DNA from: an uncultured Lachnospiraceae bacterium
GTDB lineage: Bacteria; Bacillota; Clostridia; Lachnospirales; Lachnospiraceae
DNA: 35,736 nucleotides
Reading direction: 5' to 3'
Assembly: GCA_905209075.1 (NCBI GenBank)
Contig: CAJLRL010000024.1
Span: forward strand, 1-35,736
The notes under the pieces were generated by a model, which worked only from the letters and a program-made list of their open reading frames with translations, had not been told where the DNA came from and did not search any database. How positions within the stretch are numbered: the stretch's first letter is position 1; each line of letters begins with the position of its first letter. Shown here piece after piece: positions 7,962 to 16,300 of this stretch. Both the position numbers and the translations under genes were made by a program.

Positions 7962-8966
7962 CTAATTTTCAACGTAAAATAATTCTATAATAAGCTTCTG
8001 TAATGCATCTTCATCGACATAGTATTCGTCGTTGAATTCACCTTTTTTTGTCTCTCCCGGAACCTTAAGGTCATTGTCATCGAGATCGAATTTGGAGAAG
8101 TTATATACATCTTCTGCCTGCATATCGGTTACAATATATGCCGATCCTGCATCCATAAGCTTTTCGTATGTTTCCTCGCTGGCATTTTTCTGCCTCATCT
8201 GTGAGAAAAGTGCTTTTATGTACTGTGTCTGCCTTTCCATTCGCCCGTCATTGCTGCCCGTGACAGAGGTATCTCTCTTCCGCACATATTTTTCTGCCTG
8301 TTCTCCATCAAGTGTGATCGTCTCACCTTCTTTAAATTCAGGATCGATTTCTGTATAGTCCTGTGGAACAGTCAGTGTAACACCACCGATCGCATCATTT
8401 AAAACTTTTATTCCATCTATATTCATAGAAAAATACTCATCTATCGGAATATTATGTAAAAGATTCGATATTGCCTCTTTTGTAAGGCGGCAGCTTTTGT
8501 TGGCTCCATCGCCGAACGAATACTGCATCGTAAGCTGCATTGTCGAATCAAGTGCATATTCACCCTTTGTGTCATACACAGCGATCTTTGTCATAGTGTC
8601 TCTGGAGATCTCAAGCATTTTTGCTGTGCCGTCCGCTTCATTCATTATGAAAAGGATCATACAGTCCGAACGGCCGCCGGTTCCCTTGTAGCTGTAGCTT
8701 CCGGCCTCATCATGCTGGTCAATACCCATAAAGAGCATTGTTTTGAGGTTTCTGTTATATGTATATGACTTTCCGTTGTATGTCACATTCTGGTATGTAC
8801 CGGAATTTTCGACAGCATACTGAAGTGTCTCACTGTTATTTTCCTCTGCCGATATCCTTTTACTGTGACCTGCAAAATACCAGATCACATAAGCTATGCT
8901 GATAATCATTACAGCTATGCATACTAAATAAAAAACATTTGATTTCTTTTTAGGTTTGTCAGCCAT
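7962..8966 (-). CDS. LytR-CpsA-Psr (LCP) family glycopolymer ligase
   Basis: A 334-residue membrane-anchored protein with a short basic cytoplasmic tail and one membrane helix (about 10-30). The extracellular LCP domain starts near residue 75 (MLFMGIDQ). It shows GRSDCMILF, ISRDTM and YVRKRDTSVTGSNDGRMERQ, which match the conserved Asp/Arg positions that bind the pyrophosphate lipid carrier. LCP enzymes move undecaprenyl-linked glycopolymers onto peptidoglycan or other acceptors. In this locus it probably attaches the capsular polysaccharide to the wall. It starts two bases after the stop of the GH3-like gene, in the same operon. Confidence 0.92.
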   Translation of the reverse strand: MADKPKKKSNVFYLVCIAVMIISIAYVIWYFAGHSKRISAEENNSETLQYAVENSGTYQNVTYNGKSYTYNRNLKTMLFMGIDQHDEAGSYSYKGTGGRSDCMILFIMNEADGTAKMLEISRDTMTKIAVYDTKGEYALDSTMQLTMQYSFGDGANKSCRLTKEAISNLLHNIPIDEYFSMNIDGIKVLNDAIGGVTLTVPQDYTEIDPEFKEGETITLDGEQAEKYVRKRDTSVTGSNDGRMERQTQYIKALFSQMRQKNASEETYEKLMDAGSAYIVTDMQAEDVYNFSKFDLDDNDLKVPGETKKGEFNDEYYVDEDALQKLIIELFYVEN

Positions 8967-8968
8967 AT

Positions 8969-10162
8969 TTATTCTCCCATTTTACATGTGATGATTCTTC
9001 CGACTGCCTGGTCTAATATATCCTGTGAGATATCACCGCTTTGTACTGCGGTAAGTACTGCATTGTAGCAATCTGCAAAGCCTGTTGAGACATATATCAT
9101 GTCAACGCCGGCTTTTACTGCCGAAACTGCCGCTTTGTCTGCCTTGTAATTCCCTGATACTCCGGCCGAAAGATCAGCAGTCATGATTATACCGTTATAT
9201 CCAAGGCTGTTTCTTATATATCCGACGGTTTTTGTTGAAACACTGCATGGCATTGTCTCATCGCCTGTAAGATTTTTACAGCTGTAGTTTCCTACGATAA
9301 GTGCGCTGACGCCTGTCTGTGTGATTGCTTTGTAATTGGTTTCAGCCGATTTTATATCGCTTACATTTTCTCCCGGAAATATTCCGGCTGCCGTATATAT
9401 TCCGGCTGCATCATATGTATCCACAAATGCTGCCGCACATTCGCCGCTTGTAGAAACAGGGATAGCCAAATTCATATTGAGCATGCTTTCATTCATGTAT
9501 TCCGAAATCTTACCTGAGCTTGTTTTGGCCTCTTCTGCTGTTTTTATACCGGACATAGCCGGCTGCACCTCGTAAGCATTTCCTGCTGCAAGCGGTGAAT
9601 TATCTCCGCCCGCCTCGTTTACAGCCAGAAACATAGGGATAGTTTTCTGTGTGTTTACATACTTATTGATATTTGCCATTATATTTCTGGTTGCGGTGAC
9701 ACCGTTAAAGTTGCCAGTTCCGAATACATATCCGCCAAGTGGGTATGCTGCAAGTGATTCCTGTGTTTTCTTTCCTGCCTGCGTAAACTGTGTCACACCT
9801 GTGACCTCCTCAGGCCTTGTGATGAAAAGCTGGCACACCTTCTGTTCCACTGACATTTCTGCGATTTTCTGCTCTACCGCTTCTGAAAATTCTGCTTGTG
9901 CAACGTTTTCATCCACCTGGATAACAGCCGTATTTCCTGCCGCATCCGCTGTGGTCTGTCCTGCTTCTGTATCAGAACCGGTTTCTGTCGCACTCCAGAT
10001 ATATTCTGTCCCTGATATTGCATTATTTTTTCCATCTGCTGACGTTTTGTTTTTACTTCCACCCGGAATTATAAAATGCAAAACACCCAATACCAGGACT
10101 ATTATCAGAATTATAACTTCGATCGTTACCAGATATTTCCCACCATTTTTTCTAAAGTCCAT
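8969..10162 (-). CDS. GH3/NagZ-like membrane-anchored protein, probably non-catalytic
   Basis: A 397-residue protein with one N-terminal membrane helix (about 12-30), a variable Ser/Thr/Gly linker, and a region from about residue 88 that follows the beta-N-acetylhexosaminidase (GH3) N-terminal domain: MSVEQKVCQLFITRPEEVTG, PLGGYVFG, then a late GIIMTADL. The Lys-His-Phe-Pro-Gly-His-Gly loop with its catalytic His/Asp pair is replaced by GIFPGENVSDIK. The nucleophile position (TDAL in active enzymes) reads TADL, so the Asp is shifted or lost. I read it as a GH3-fold protein that has lost hydrolase chemistry and may bind glycan at the cell surface. It lies between the kinase and LCP genes with 2-bp gaps. 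Confidence 0.78.
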   Translation of the reverse strand: MDFRKNGGKYLVTIEVIILIIVLVLGVLHFIIPGGSKNKTSADGKNNAISGTEYIWSATETGSDTEAGQTTADAAGNTAVIQVDENVAQAEFSEAVEQKIAEMSVEQKVCQLFITRPEEVTGVTQFTQAGKKTQESLAAYPLGGYVFGTGNFNGVTATRNIMANINKYVNTQKTIPMFLAVNEAGGDNSPLAAGNAYEVQPAMSGIKTAEEAKTSSGKISEYMNESMLNMNLAIPVSTSGECAAAFVDTYDAAGIYTAAGIFPGENVSDIKSAETNYKAITQTGVSALIVGNYSCKNLTGDETMPCSVSTKTVGYIRNSLGYNGIIMTADLSAGVSGNYKADKAAVSAVKAGVDMIYVSTGFADCYNAVLTAVQSGDISQDILDQAVGRIITCKMGE

Positions 10163-10164
10163 AT

Positions 10165-11070
10165 TTATCCCTCACGGTTCGTCTTACCATCAGCTTTGCT
10201 TTCGTTTCTTTTTCCTGCAGGTCTTTTTCCTGTGGTTCTTTTACTGCCGCTTTTAACCGGAATCTTCTTTTCTTCGTCTTTATCAGCTTTTGTTTCATCA
10301 ACAAAATCTAACGATTCTTTCTCATCTTCATCATCATCATTATCATGTCCATAGTGTCCATAGTATCCGCCATATCCGCCATAATAACCCTTATAATAAG
10401 ATCCGTAATATCCGCCATATCTGCTTCCCTCAAATTTGACCTTATTAAGGACTGCACCGAGTATACGGACACCTGAATCCTCGAGTGTTCTTTTGGTATT
10501 TATTATCGCACGGCTGCTTGTGGCATTCTGTGCGGCAACTACAACTGCACCATCCACGTTTTTACCTACAACCGCTGCATCTATCGCCGCCCCTGTAGGT
10601 GGTGTATCCACCAATACGTAATCGAAATTTTCCTCTCCAAATTTTATAAGCTCCGCAAATTCTTTTGACTCTAAAAGCTCGGTCGGGTTCGGCACTTCAT
10701 GTCCGGCAAAAATTATAAATACACGCGGTATGGTTGTCGCATACACGATATTATCAAGTGAAACCTGACCTGATAAATAATGTGAAAGTCCATAAATCGT
10801 TCCACCGCTCTCAACCTGGGCTCTTAATCTGCCGACGAGTACTGATTTTCTCATATCAGTATCGACTATGAGCACCGCCTTTTTGGAATCTGCCATAGAA
10901 CGTGCCAGATCCATTACAACTGTACTTTTACCCTCATTCGGCACACTGCTTGTAAAAAGGATCGATTTTATCCCCTTTCCACTGAAGCTTATGCTTGTTT
11001 TTAGAGCTCGAAGGGATTCTTTCATTGTATAGCTTTGTTTCTTTATCTGATTTATGATCACTGTTTCCAT
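10165..11070 (-). CDS. BY-type protein tyrosine kinase (CpsD/CapB-like)
   Basis: A 301-residue cytoplasmic kinase. Walker A is SSVPNEGKST near residue 40, Walker A' is VLIVDTDMRKS, and a Walker B-type VLVDTPPTG follows near residue 155. A cluster of 11 tyrosines (about residues 220-244, RYGGYYGSYYKGYYGGYG) is the expected autophosphorylation tail. Unlike typical CpsD, the protein continues about 57 residues: first a very acidic run (DNDDDEDE), then a basic Lys/Arg-rich end. It pairs with the adjacent CapA-like membrane protein to control EPS chain length. Start at ATG 11070, two bases after the previous stop. Confidence 0.94.
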   Translation of the reverse strand: METVIINQIKKQSYTMKESLRALKTSISFSGKGIKSILFTSSVPNEGKSTVVMDLARSMADSKKAVLIVDTDMRKSVLVGRLRAQVESGGTIYGLSHYLSGQVSLDNIVYATTIPRVFIIFAGHEVPNPTELLESKEFAELIKFGEENFDYVLVDTPPTGAAIDAAVVGKNVDGAVVVAAQNATSSRAIINTKRTLEDSGVRILGAVLNKVKFEGSRYGGYYGSYYKGYYGGYGGYYGHYGHDNDDDEDEKESLDFVDETKADKDEEKKIPVKSGSKRTTGKRPAGKRNESKADGKTNREG

Positions 11071-11072
11071 AT

Positions 11073-11813
11073 TTATACAACCTTCTTCTTTTTCTTCTTT
11101 TTCTTTTCGCCATCATACTCAACCGTATCTTCAAGTGGAAGTGAGGCAAGTACTTTCATTCCAGTCTTCTTTTCAAGATCATCCGCGTTTGAAACTGAGT
11201 CATCTAAAAGGTACTGTATTGTTGCAAGTCCCGCTGCAAGAAGCAATCCAAGGAGAGCACCTATAAGTGTATTCCTGAGTATATTATTGTTTACCGGTTT
11301 GCTTGATGCATATGCACTCTGGATCTTTTTAGGCTGTGCCTGATCCATGTTGTCAGCTATGTATGCGGATGAAACATTTGCGATCTCATCTGCGATCTGT
11401 TTTGACTGTTCTATGTCATTGTCGTTTACGACAATCCTTATCACTCTGGTATCTGTCGGATTTTCGATCGTGACTCTCGCTTTAAGCTCCTCATATGTAT
11501 CCTTAAGTCCAAGATTTTTGATAACTGTAGATAATACCGTCCTTCCGGTGATAACATATTCATAATCGTTCGTAAGGCTTGTTCCAACCTGGATATCTGC
11601 AAGACTTGTTATAGATGTCGACTTCGACAGCACGTATAGCTCAGATGCCGCTTCATATTCCGGTGTAAATGTAAATTTCGTGAACAATCCGAAAATTGCA
11701 GCAAGAAGCACCATTGATGCAATAAGACTCTTCCAGTGCTTTAACATAACTTGAAATAACTCTAATAAGTCAATTTCAACTTCCTTATTTGTAGATGTAG
11801 TTACTGTTTCCAT
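11073..11813 (-). CDS. Wzz/CapA-like chain-length determinant and kinase activator
   Basis: A 246-residue protein with two membrane helices (about 31-50 and 178-200) enclosing an extracellular domain, the classic Wzz topology. EIDLLELFQVMLKHWK at the N-terminus is the family signature. The C-terminal cytoplasmic tail activates the partner tyrosine kinase in this family. Here it ends in EKKKKKKKKVV, eight consecutive lysines, which is unusual. It is the first gene of the EPS export operon, behind a promoter at 11880-11909, with AGAGGA before the ATG at 11813. Confidence 0.92.
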   Translation of the reverse strand: METVTTSTNKEVEIDLLELFQVMLKHWKSLIASMVLLAAIFGLFTKFTFTPEYEAASELYVLSKSTSITSLADIQVGTSLTNDYEYVITGRTVLSTVIKNLGLKDTYEELKARVTIENPTDTRVIRIVVNDNDIEQSKQIADEIANVSSAYIADNMDQAQPKKIQSAYASSKPVNNNILRNTLIGALLGLLLAAGLATIQYLLDDSVSNADDLEKKTGMKVLASLPLEDTVEYDGEKKKKKKKKVV

Positions 11814-11828
11814 TTCGTATATTCCTCT

Positions 11829-11841
11829 TTTAGTTATAGCT
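11829..11841 (-). promoter_or_regulatory. 13-bp element shared with the XRE gene leader
   Basis: On the coding strand this reads AGCTATAACTAAA and is followed by the ribosome binding site. It is identical to 6633-6645 before the XRE gene. Further ACTAAA/TTTAGT hexamers lie at 11857-11862 and at 11877-11882, the latter overlapping the predicted -10. Together they suggest a shared operator. Confidence 0.45.
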
Positions 11842-11879
11842 ATATATTTACTTATGACTAAATAAGACTACACCATTTT

Positions 11880-11909
11880 AGTATAAAAGTCCAGTATTTT
11901 TACAGGCAA
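11880..11909 (-). promoter_or_regulatory. Candidate promoter of the EPS export operon
   Basis: On the minus strand, TTGCCT (11904-11909) and TATACT (11880-11885) are separated by 18 bp. The predicted start is near 11873, giving a leader of about 60 bases. The -10 overlaps a TTTAGT hexamer. Confidence 0.45.
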
Positions 11910-11913
11910 AAAT

Positions 11914-11959
11914 AAAAAAGACATTTAGAAAGAAGCTTTTCTGTCTAAATGTCTTTTTT
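11914..11959 (-). terminator. Terminator after the sodium-dependent transporter gene
   Basis: A perfect 16-bp inverted repeat, AAAAAAGACATTTAGA (11914-11929) and its complement (11944-11959), with a 14-base loop that can pair further. A and T runs on the flanks let it work in either direction. It ends transcription arriving from 12063 and isolates the EPS promoter. Confidence 0.85.
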
Positions 11960-12062
11960 TAGTAATATCTTTGTATATTTTTTGTATATTTTTTATCTTT
12001 TTTCTGTAATGTGCTGATCTTATTTCTGATCTTATTGCCGATCTTATTATAGTTTGATCATT

Positions 12063-13463
12063 TTATAGTTTGATTATTCCGAGTGATTGAAGCAGCAGAA
12101 GAACAAGCATTACAGGAGCTATAAATTTTACCATTATAATGTATAATGTCTTTCTCCTGAATTTGAATCCACCCTCTGTAACCTCGTCTATTATCGTCTT
12201 CGGCTTTACACCCCATCCGATAAGTATACATGTAAGAACGGCAACAAGCGGCATAAGACAATTGTTGCTCAGATAATCCATTACATCAAGTATCTGTGCT
12301 TTTGTTCCGTTTGGCAGCTTAAATTCAAAGTATAATTTATTGTATCCCATACACACTATTATTCCCATTATAAGCGCATATATCGTAACTATCACTGCGC
12401 TCTTTCTTCTGGATAAATGGAACTTATCCATCATGCTCGAAACTATGGCCTCCATAATGGAAACGGATGATGTAAGCGCCGCAAATGTAACCATAAGGAA
12501 AAATGCAAATCCTATAACATTTCCCACAGGTCCCATAGCATAAAATACTTTCGGAAGAGATATAAACATAAGTCCTGCTCCGGCTGACATTCCATCGCGT
12601 CCCATGAACACAAAAACTGCCGGGATGATCATAAGGCCTGCAAAAAACGCAACAAGAGTATCAAATATTTCGATCTGGTTGATCGAGTTCATGAGGTTTA
12701 CATCCTTTTTTACATATGATCCATATGCTACCATTATTCCCATGGCAACACTGATTGAATAAAAAAGCTGTCCCAGTGCGTCTATAAACACTGTAAATAT
12801 CTTGTTAAAAGTAATATCCGAAAAATCCGGTATTACATATATCTTAAGTCCCTCAAGTCCGGTTCTTGTGGTGCCCGATGCATCTGTATAGTCAAGTGTG
12901 AGGCAGAATATCGATATGCCTATTATAAGAAAGAACAGGATCGGCATAAGCACCTTGCTGAAGCGTTCAATTCCTTTATTTACTCCTGCTATAACAACTG
13001 CAGCTGTCAGTCCCAGATAGACGATCCCGAAAACGACTGGCGCAATATCACTTGAAATATAACCTGAAAAAAAGCCATCTTCTGCAGCCGAACCGCCTCC
13101 TCCTGTCATAAATATGGCAAAGTATTTAAGCACCCAGCCTCCTATTGTACAATAATATGGCAAAATGATGACAGGTACAAGACATGCAAGTATGCCTATC
13201 CCTTTCGCCTTTGGGTGTATGACACCATAAGCGGTAAGCGGACTCTGTCTCGTCTTTCGTCCTATCGCAATCTCTGTGGTAAGAAGTGTAAATCCAAATG
13301 TCAGTACTAATATCAGGTAGCATAAGAGAAACAGTCCTCCGCCGTCCTTTGCTGCCAGATATGGGAATCTCCATATATTTCCAAGTCCCACTGCACTTCC
13401 TGCTGCTGCAAGGACAAAACCGATATTTCCGGAGAAGCTGCCCCTTGATTTTGTTTCTTTCAT
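12063..13463 (-). CDS. Sodium-dependent transporter (NSS/SNF family, LeuT-like)
   Basis: A 466-residue polytopic membrane protein with about 11-12 helices. The first helix region, GFVLAAAGSAVGLGNIWRFPY, is the NSS signature that forms the sodium and substrate sites, followed by NGGG-like KDGGGLF. The family imports amino acids or related amines with sodium; the substrate cannot be told from sequence. Length is normal for bacterial members, which often have 11 helices. ATG at 13463 has GAGGAG upstream. It appears to be transcribed alone, with terminators on both sides (13514-13577 upstream, 11914-11959 downstream). Confidence 0.95.
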   Translation of the reverse strand: MKETKSRGSFSGNIGFVLAAAGSAVGLGNIWRFPYLAAKDGGGLFLLCYLILVLTFGFTLLTTEIAIGRKTRQSPLTAYGVIHPKAKGIGILACLVPVIILPYYCTIGGWVLKYFAIFMTGGGGSAAEDGFFSGYISSDIAPVVFGIVYLGLTAAVVIAGVNKGIERFSKVLMPILFFLIIGISIFCLTLDYTDASGTTRTGLEGLKIYVIPDFSDITFNKIFTVFIDALGQLFYSISVAMGIMVAYGSYVKKDVNLMNSINQIEIFDTLVAFFAGLMIIPAVFVFMGRDGMSAGAGLMFISLPKVFYAMGPVGNVIGFAFFLMVTFAALTSSVSIMEAIVSSMMDKFHLSRRKSAVIVTIYALIMGIIVCMGYNKLYFEFKLPNGTKAQILDVMDYLSNNCLMPLVAVLTCILIGWGVKPKTIIDEVTEGGFKFRRKTLYIIMVKFIAPVMLVLLLLQSLGIIKL

Positions 13464-13513
13464 GATGATTCTCCTCTATTTTTTTATCACCTTATAATAG
13501 CATATTGCGGCAT

Positions 13514-13577
13514 AAAAAAAAAGCAGTCATGGAACTTTTAGATATAGATTAAATGCATAAGTCCCATAAACTGCCTT
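13514..13577 (-). terminator. Terminator after the P1B ATPase gene
   Basis: On the minus strand, GCAGTTTATGGGACTT (13559-13574) pairs with AAGTTCCATGACTGC (13523-13537) with one bulge and one G-U pair. Nine T follow (13514-13522). It lies 13 bases past the ATPase stop codon. Confidence 0.85.
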
Positions 13578-13589
13578 TATAAAAAACAC

Positions 13590-15671
13590 CTACTCAAGGA
13601 GATTTTTCATACTGTTTAAACTTATAAGTATCGTTGAACTGTTATGTAAGAGAGCCGTTGTTGTCGGCGGCAGCACTCCTGCCACACCGAGTGCAATAAG
13701 ACCCGAGTTAAATCCAACTATCTGCCTGTAGTTCTTCTTTATACGTTTCATAAGTGCATTGCTTATATATTTAAGTGTAACGATCTGGTACAGGTCGTCC
13801 GATCCGACTGTTATGTCAGCTATCTCCCGGGCGATTTCCGCTCCGTCACTTATGGCAATTCCTACATTTGCCGCAGATAATGCCGGCGAATCATTTATTC
13901 CGTCACCTATCATTATGACTTTTCTTCCGGCTGCCTTTTCCTGCTCTACAAAAAATGCCTTATCTTCCGGGAGAACCTCTGCATAATACTCGTCAACGCC
14001 CACTTTTCCTGCGATCACAGAAGCAGTTCTTTCACTGTCCCCCGTCATCATGACAACCTTCGTTATTCCAGCCTTTTTAAGCGAATTGACAACTGCAGAA
14101 GCCTCAGGCCTTAACGGATCTTCTATACATATAACTGCTGTCAGCCGTCCTTCTATCGCCAGATAAAGGTGTGAGTAATAAAGAGGAAGCTCCTCAAAAA
14201 GCTGCTGTTTTCCCGGTGGGACTACACAGCCTTCGTCTTCAAACACAAAATGATAGCTTCCTATAACAGCCCTTTTTCCATCTATTGAAGTTGCGATCCC
14301 GTGCGCTACTATATACTCAACCTTCGTGTGCATTTCCTCATGCATAAGATTCTTTCTGGCTGCCGCATCCACAACGGCTTTCGCCATAGAATGTGGGAAA
14401 TGTTCCTCAAGACATGCTGCGACCTTTAACATATCGTCTGCAGTATAGTTATCTGTAAATGTAACTACATCTACAACCGTAGGACGTGCTTTTGTAAGCG
14501 TTCCCGTTTTGTCAAAAACAATTGTGTCCGCATCTGCAACCGCCTCAAGGAATTTTCCACCCTTTACTGTTACATTGTAAAGGCTTGCCTCCCTGATAGC
14601 AGAGAGTACAGAGATAGGCATTGCAAGCTTAAGTGCACAGCAAAAATCAACCATAAGTATAGACATTGCTTTTGTAACGTTTCTTGTAAGAAGATATGTA
14701 AGAGCTGTTCCTCCTAACGTCCATGGAACAAGCTTATCTGCATAGTGTTCTGCCTTGCCCTCGAGATCGGATTTAAGTTTTTCCGATTCTTCTATCATGG
14801 TAACGATCTGGTCAAAGCGGTTATTGCCTCCGATGGCTTTTACCTTTACAGTAAGTTCGCCCTCCTCGACAACTGTTCCTGCAAAGACAGTGTTTCCAAA
14901 ACTTCTGGCAACCGGAACGGATTCTCCGGTAAGCGATGCCTGGTTTACCATCGCCTCGCCATCTACTACCTCGCCGTCAAACGGGATGACATTTCCCATA
15001 TGAACTACTACCCGGTCACCCTTTTGGATTTCGGAAGCTTCCACAAGGATTTCCTGATCTTCCGGTGTCTTAAGCCATACTTTGCTTACATTAAGGGACA
15101 TGCTTCTGGCAAGATCTCCTACTGATTTCTTGTGTGTCCACTCCTCTAAAAGCTCACCTATTCCGAGAAGGAACATAATAGATCCAGCCGTATCAAAGTC
15201 TCTTGTTATAAGTGATACCGAAATGGCGGTCGCATCAAGTACCGGCACTTCTATCTTTCTGTTAAACAGACATTTAAGTCCCATTCCGATATATTTTACC
15301 GACCTGCCGATCGTAAGCACTGTCCTTATCGGGACAGGCATCAGCAATTTTTTGCCATAATGCCATACGATCTTTCCTACCATTCTCTCCTGGTAGGAAT
15401 TATTGAGCTGGCGGCTCGATGTAGAGATAACAGTCTTTGGCACATCGGCATCTTCATAGTGAAAATGGCGGAGAAGATCTATTATCTCTTCCCTGTCCCC
15501 GACATACTCTATAACAGCATCGGCCGTTCTGTCATATACTTTTACAAATGTTACATTCTTATGATTATGAATTACATAGAGTAAAGTGTCAGCCTGCTCA
15601 TATGACATGCGATACTGCTCCATATGAACACGCATACGCCCTCTCGACTCATGCTTTATTGTAAATTTCAT
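13590..15671 (-). CDS. Heavy-metal P1B-type ATPase with CCALKL metal motif
   Basis: A 693-residue P-type ATPase. An N-terminal HMA_2-like region (about 1-75) has no CxxC metal site. The actuator domain shows TGESVP, the phosphorylation site is DKTGTLT, the HP locus is EEHFPHSMAKA, and the hinge is GDGINDSP. The transmembrane metal motif, CPC in copper pumps and SPC or TPC in others, is here CCALKLAMP. The exported metal is therefore uncertain. The gene follows a DUF6110 gene by 26 bp in a two-gene operon with its own promoter and terminator. Metal efflux, or metal loading of secreted proteins, is likely; specificity is open. Confidence 0.93.
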   Translation of the reverse strand: MKFTIKHESRGRMRVHMEQYRMSYEQADTLLYVIHNHKNVTFVKVYDRTADAVIEYVGDREEIIDLLRHFHYEDADVPKTVISTSSRQLNNSYQERMVGKIVWHYGKKLLMPVPIRTVLTIGRSVKYIGMGLKCLFNRKIEVPVLDATAISVSLITRDFDTAGSIMFLLGIGELLEEWTHKKSVGDLARSMSLNVSKVWLKTPEDQEILVEASEIQKGDRVVVHMGNVIPFDGEVVDGEAMVNQASLTGESVPVARSFGNTVFAGTVVEEGELTVKVKAIGGNNRFDQIVTMIEESEKLKSDLEGKAEHYADKLVPWTLGGTALTYLLTRNVTKAMSILMVDFCCALKLAMPISVLSAIREASLYNVTVKGGKFLEAVADADTIVFDKTGTLTKARPTVVDVVTFTDNYTADDMLKVAACLEEHFPHSMAKAVVDAAARKNLMHEEMHTKVEYIVAHGIATSIDGKRAVIGSYHFVFEDEGCVVPPGKQQLFEELPLYYSHLYLAIEGRLTAVICIEDPLRPEASAVVNSLKKAGITKVVMMTGDSERTASVIAGKVGVDEYYAEVLPEDKAFFVEQEKAAGRKVIMIGDGINDSPALSAANVGIAISDGAEIAREIADITVGSDDLYQIVTLKYISNALMKRIKKNYRQIVGFNSGLIALGVAGVLPPTTTALLHNSSTILISLNSMKNLLE

Positions 15672-15697
15672 ATGCTGCCTCTGTCTTTATGTTATGA

Positions 15698-16030
15698 TTA
15701 TTCTTCTGTCTTTTCCTCTGTAGCTGTCTCTTCTTTTTCAGCTTCTTTTGCAGCTGCTTTAGCTTCTTCTTCCTTTGCATCCTCGATAGCCTTAGCCTCT
15801 GCTGCTGCAGCGCGCTCCTCGTTGATGCTCTTAGCCTCAGCGTAGATATCCTCTGCATTTTCCTGCACTGTGTTTACAGTTTTCATAACGAAATCTTTAG
15901 CACGAAGTGTTGCTGCTGTGCAGTGTGTGTATGCCTTTTTAGCATCTTTGCTTGATAAAACTTTGATTCCTGCTGTTCCGAATGCTACTCCTGCTGCGAA
16001 TAATCCTGTTGCTTTCCAATTAAATGACAT
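15698..16030 (-). CDS. DUF6110 family protein
   Basis: A 110-residue protein starting MSFNWKATGLFAAGVAFGTAG, a glycine-rich single membrane helix, with a conserved YTHCTAATLRAKD segment (one Cys, one His). The last 40 residues are an Ala/Glu/Lys-rich, probably coiled or disordered tail. This matches DUF6110, which is found beside P1B ATPases in Clostridia. It may act as an accessory or metal-handling partner of the pump encoded 26 bp downstream. The ribosome binding site AGGAGG lies upstream of ATG 16030. Function is inferred from neighbourhood. Confidence 0.82.
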   Translation of the reverse strand: MSFNWKATGLFAAGVAFGTAGIKVLSSKDAKKAYTHCTAATLRAKDFVMKTVNTVQENAEDIYAEAKSINEERAAAAEAKAIEDAKEEEAKAAAKEAEKEETATEEKTEE

Positions 16031-16071
16031 AATATTTTCCTCCTGTGTTTTATATTTTTCTTTATCTTTTT

Positions 16072-16098
16072 ACGCACAGTACACATATTTTTGTGCGT
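16072..16098 (-). promoter_or_regulatory. Inverted repeat in the leader of the DUF6110-ATPase operon
   Basis: ACGCACA (16072-16078) pairs with TGTGCGT (16092-16098) around a 13-base centre. It lies just downstream of the predicted -10, so it could be a repressor operator for a metal sensor or an RNA hairpin. Only the symmetry is observed. Confidence 0.5.
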
Positions 16099-16105
16099 TT
16101 TTTAC

Positions 16106-16135
16106 ATTATAGTACCCGATTTGTTGGTTATTCAA
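16106..16135 (-). promoter_or_regulatory. Promoter of the DUF6110-ATPase operon
   Basis: On the minus strand TTGAAT (16130-16135), an 18-bp spacer and TATAAT (16106-16111). This is a strong sigma-A type match, with the start expected near 16099. Confidence 0.65.
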
Positions 16136-16241
16136 GGCTAATTTGAAGTGTAAATGTCTACCCTGGTCTTTAATTTATTGAAAATATAATATGCCTAACG
16201 GTTTACGATAATTTTTATCAATAATTTTTTCTTTTAAAATT

Positions 16242-16272
16242 CCCCCGCCACAGATGTAAATCCGGTGCGGGG
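16242..16272 (-). terminator. GC-rich hairpin, probable terminator of the feo operon
   Basis: CCCCGCCAC and GTGCGGGG pair with one bulged base, about 30 bases past the Fur-like gene. The following bases on the minus strand (AATTTTAAAAG) form only a short U tract, so termination may be partial. Confidence 0.6.
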
Positions 16273-16300
16273 AAATTTATGTTTTGCCTTAAGTTTACGT

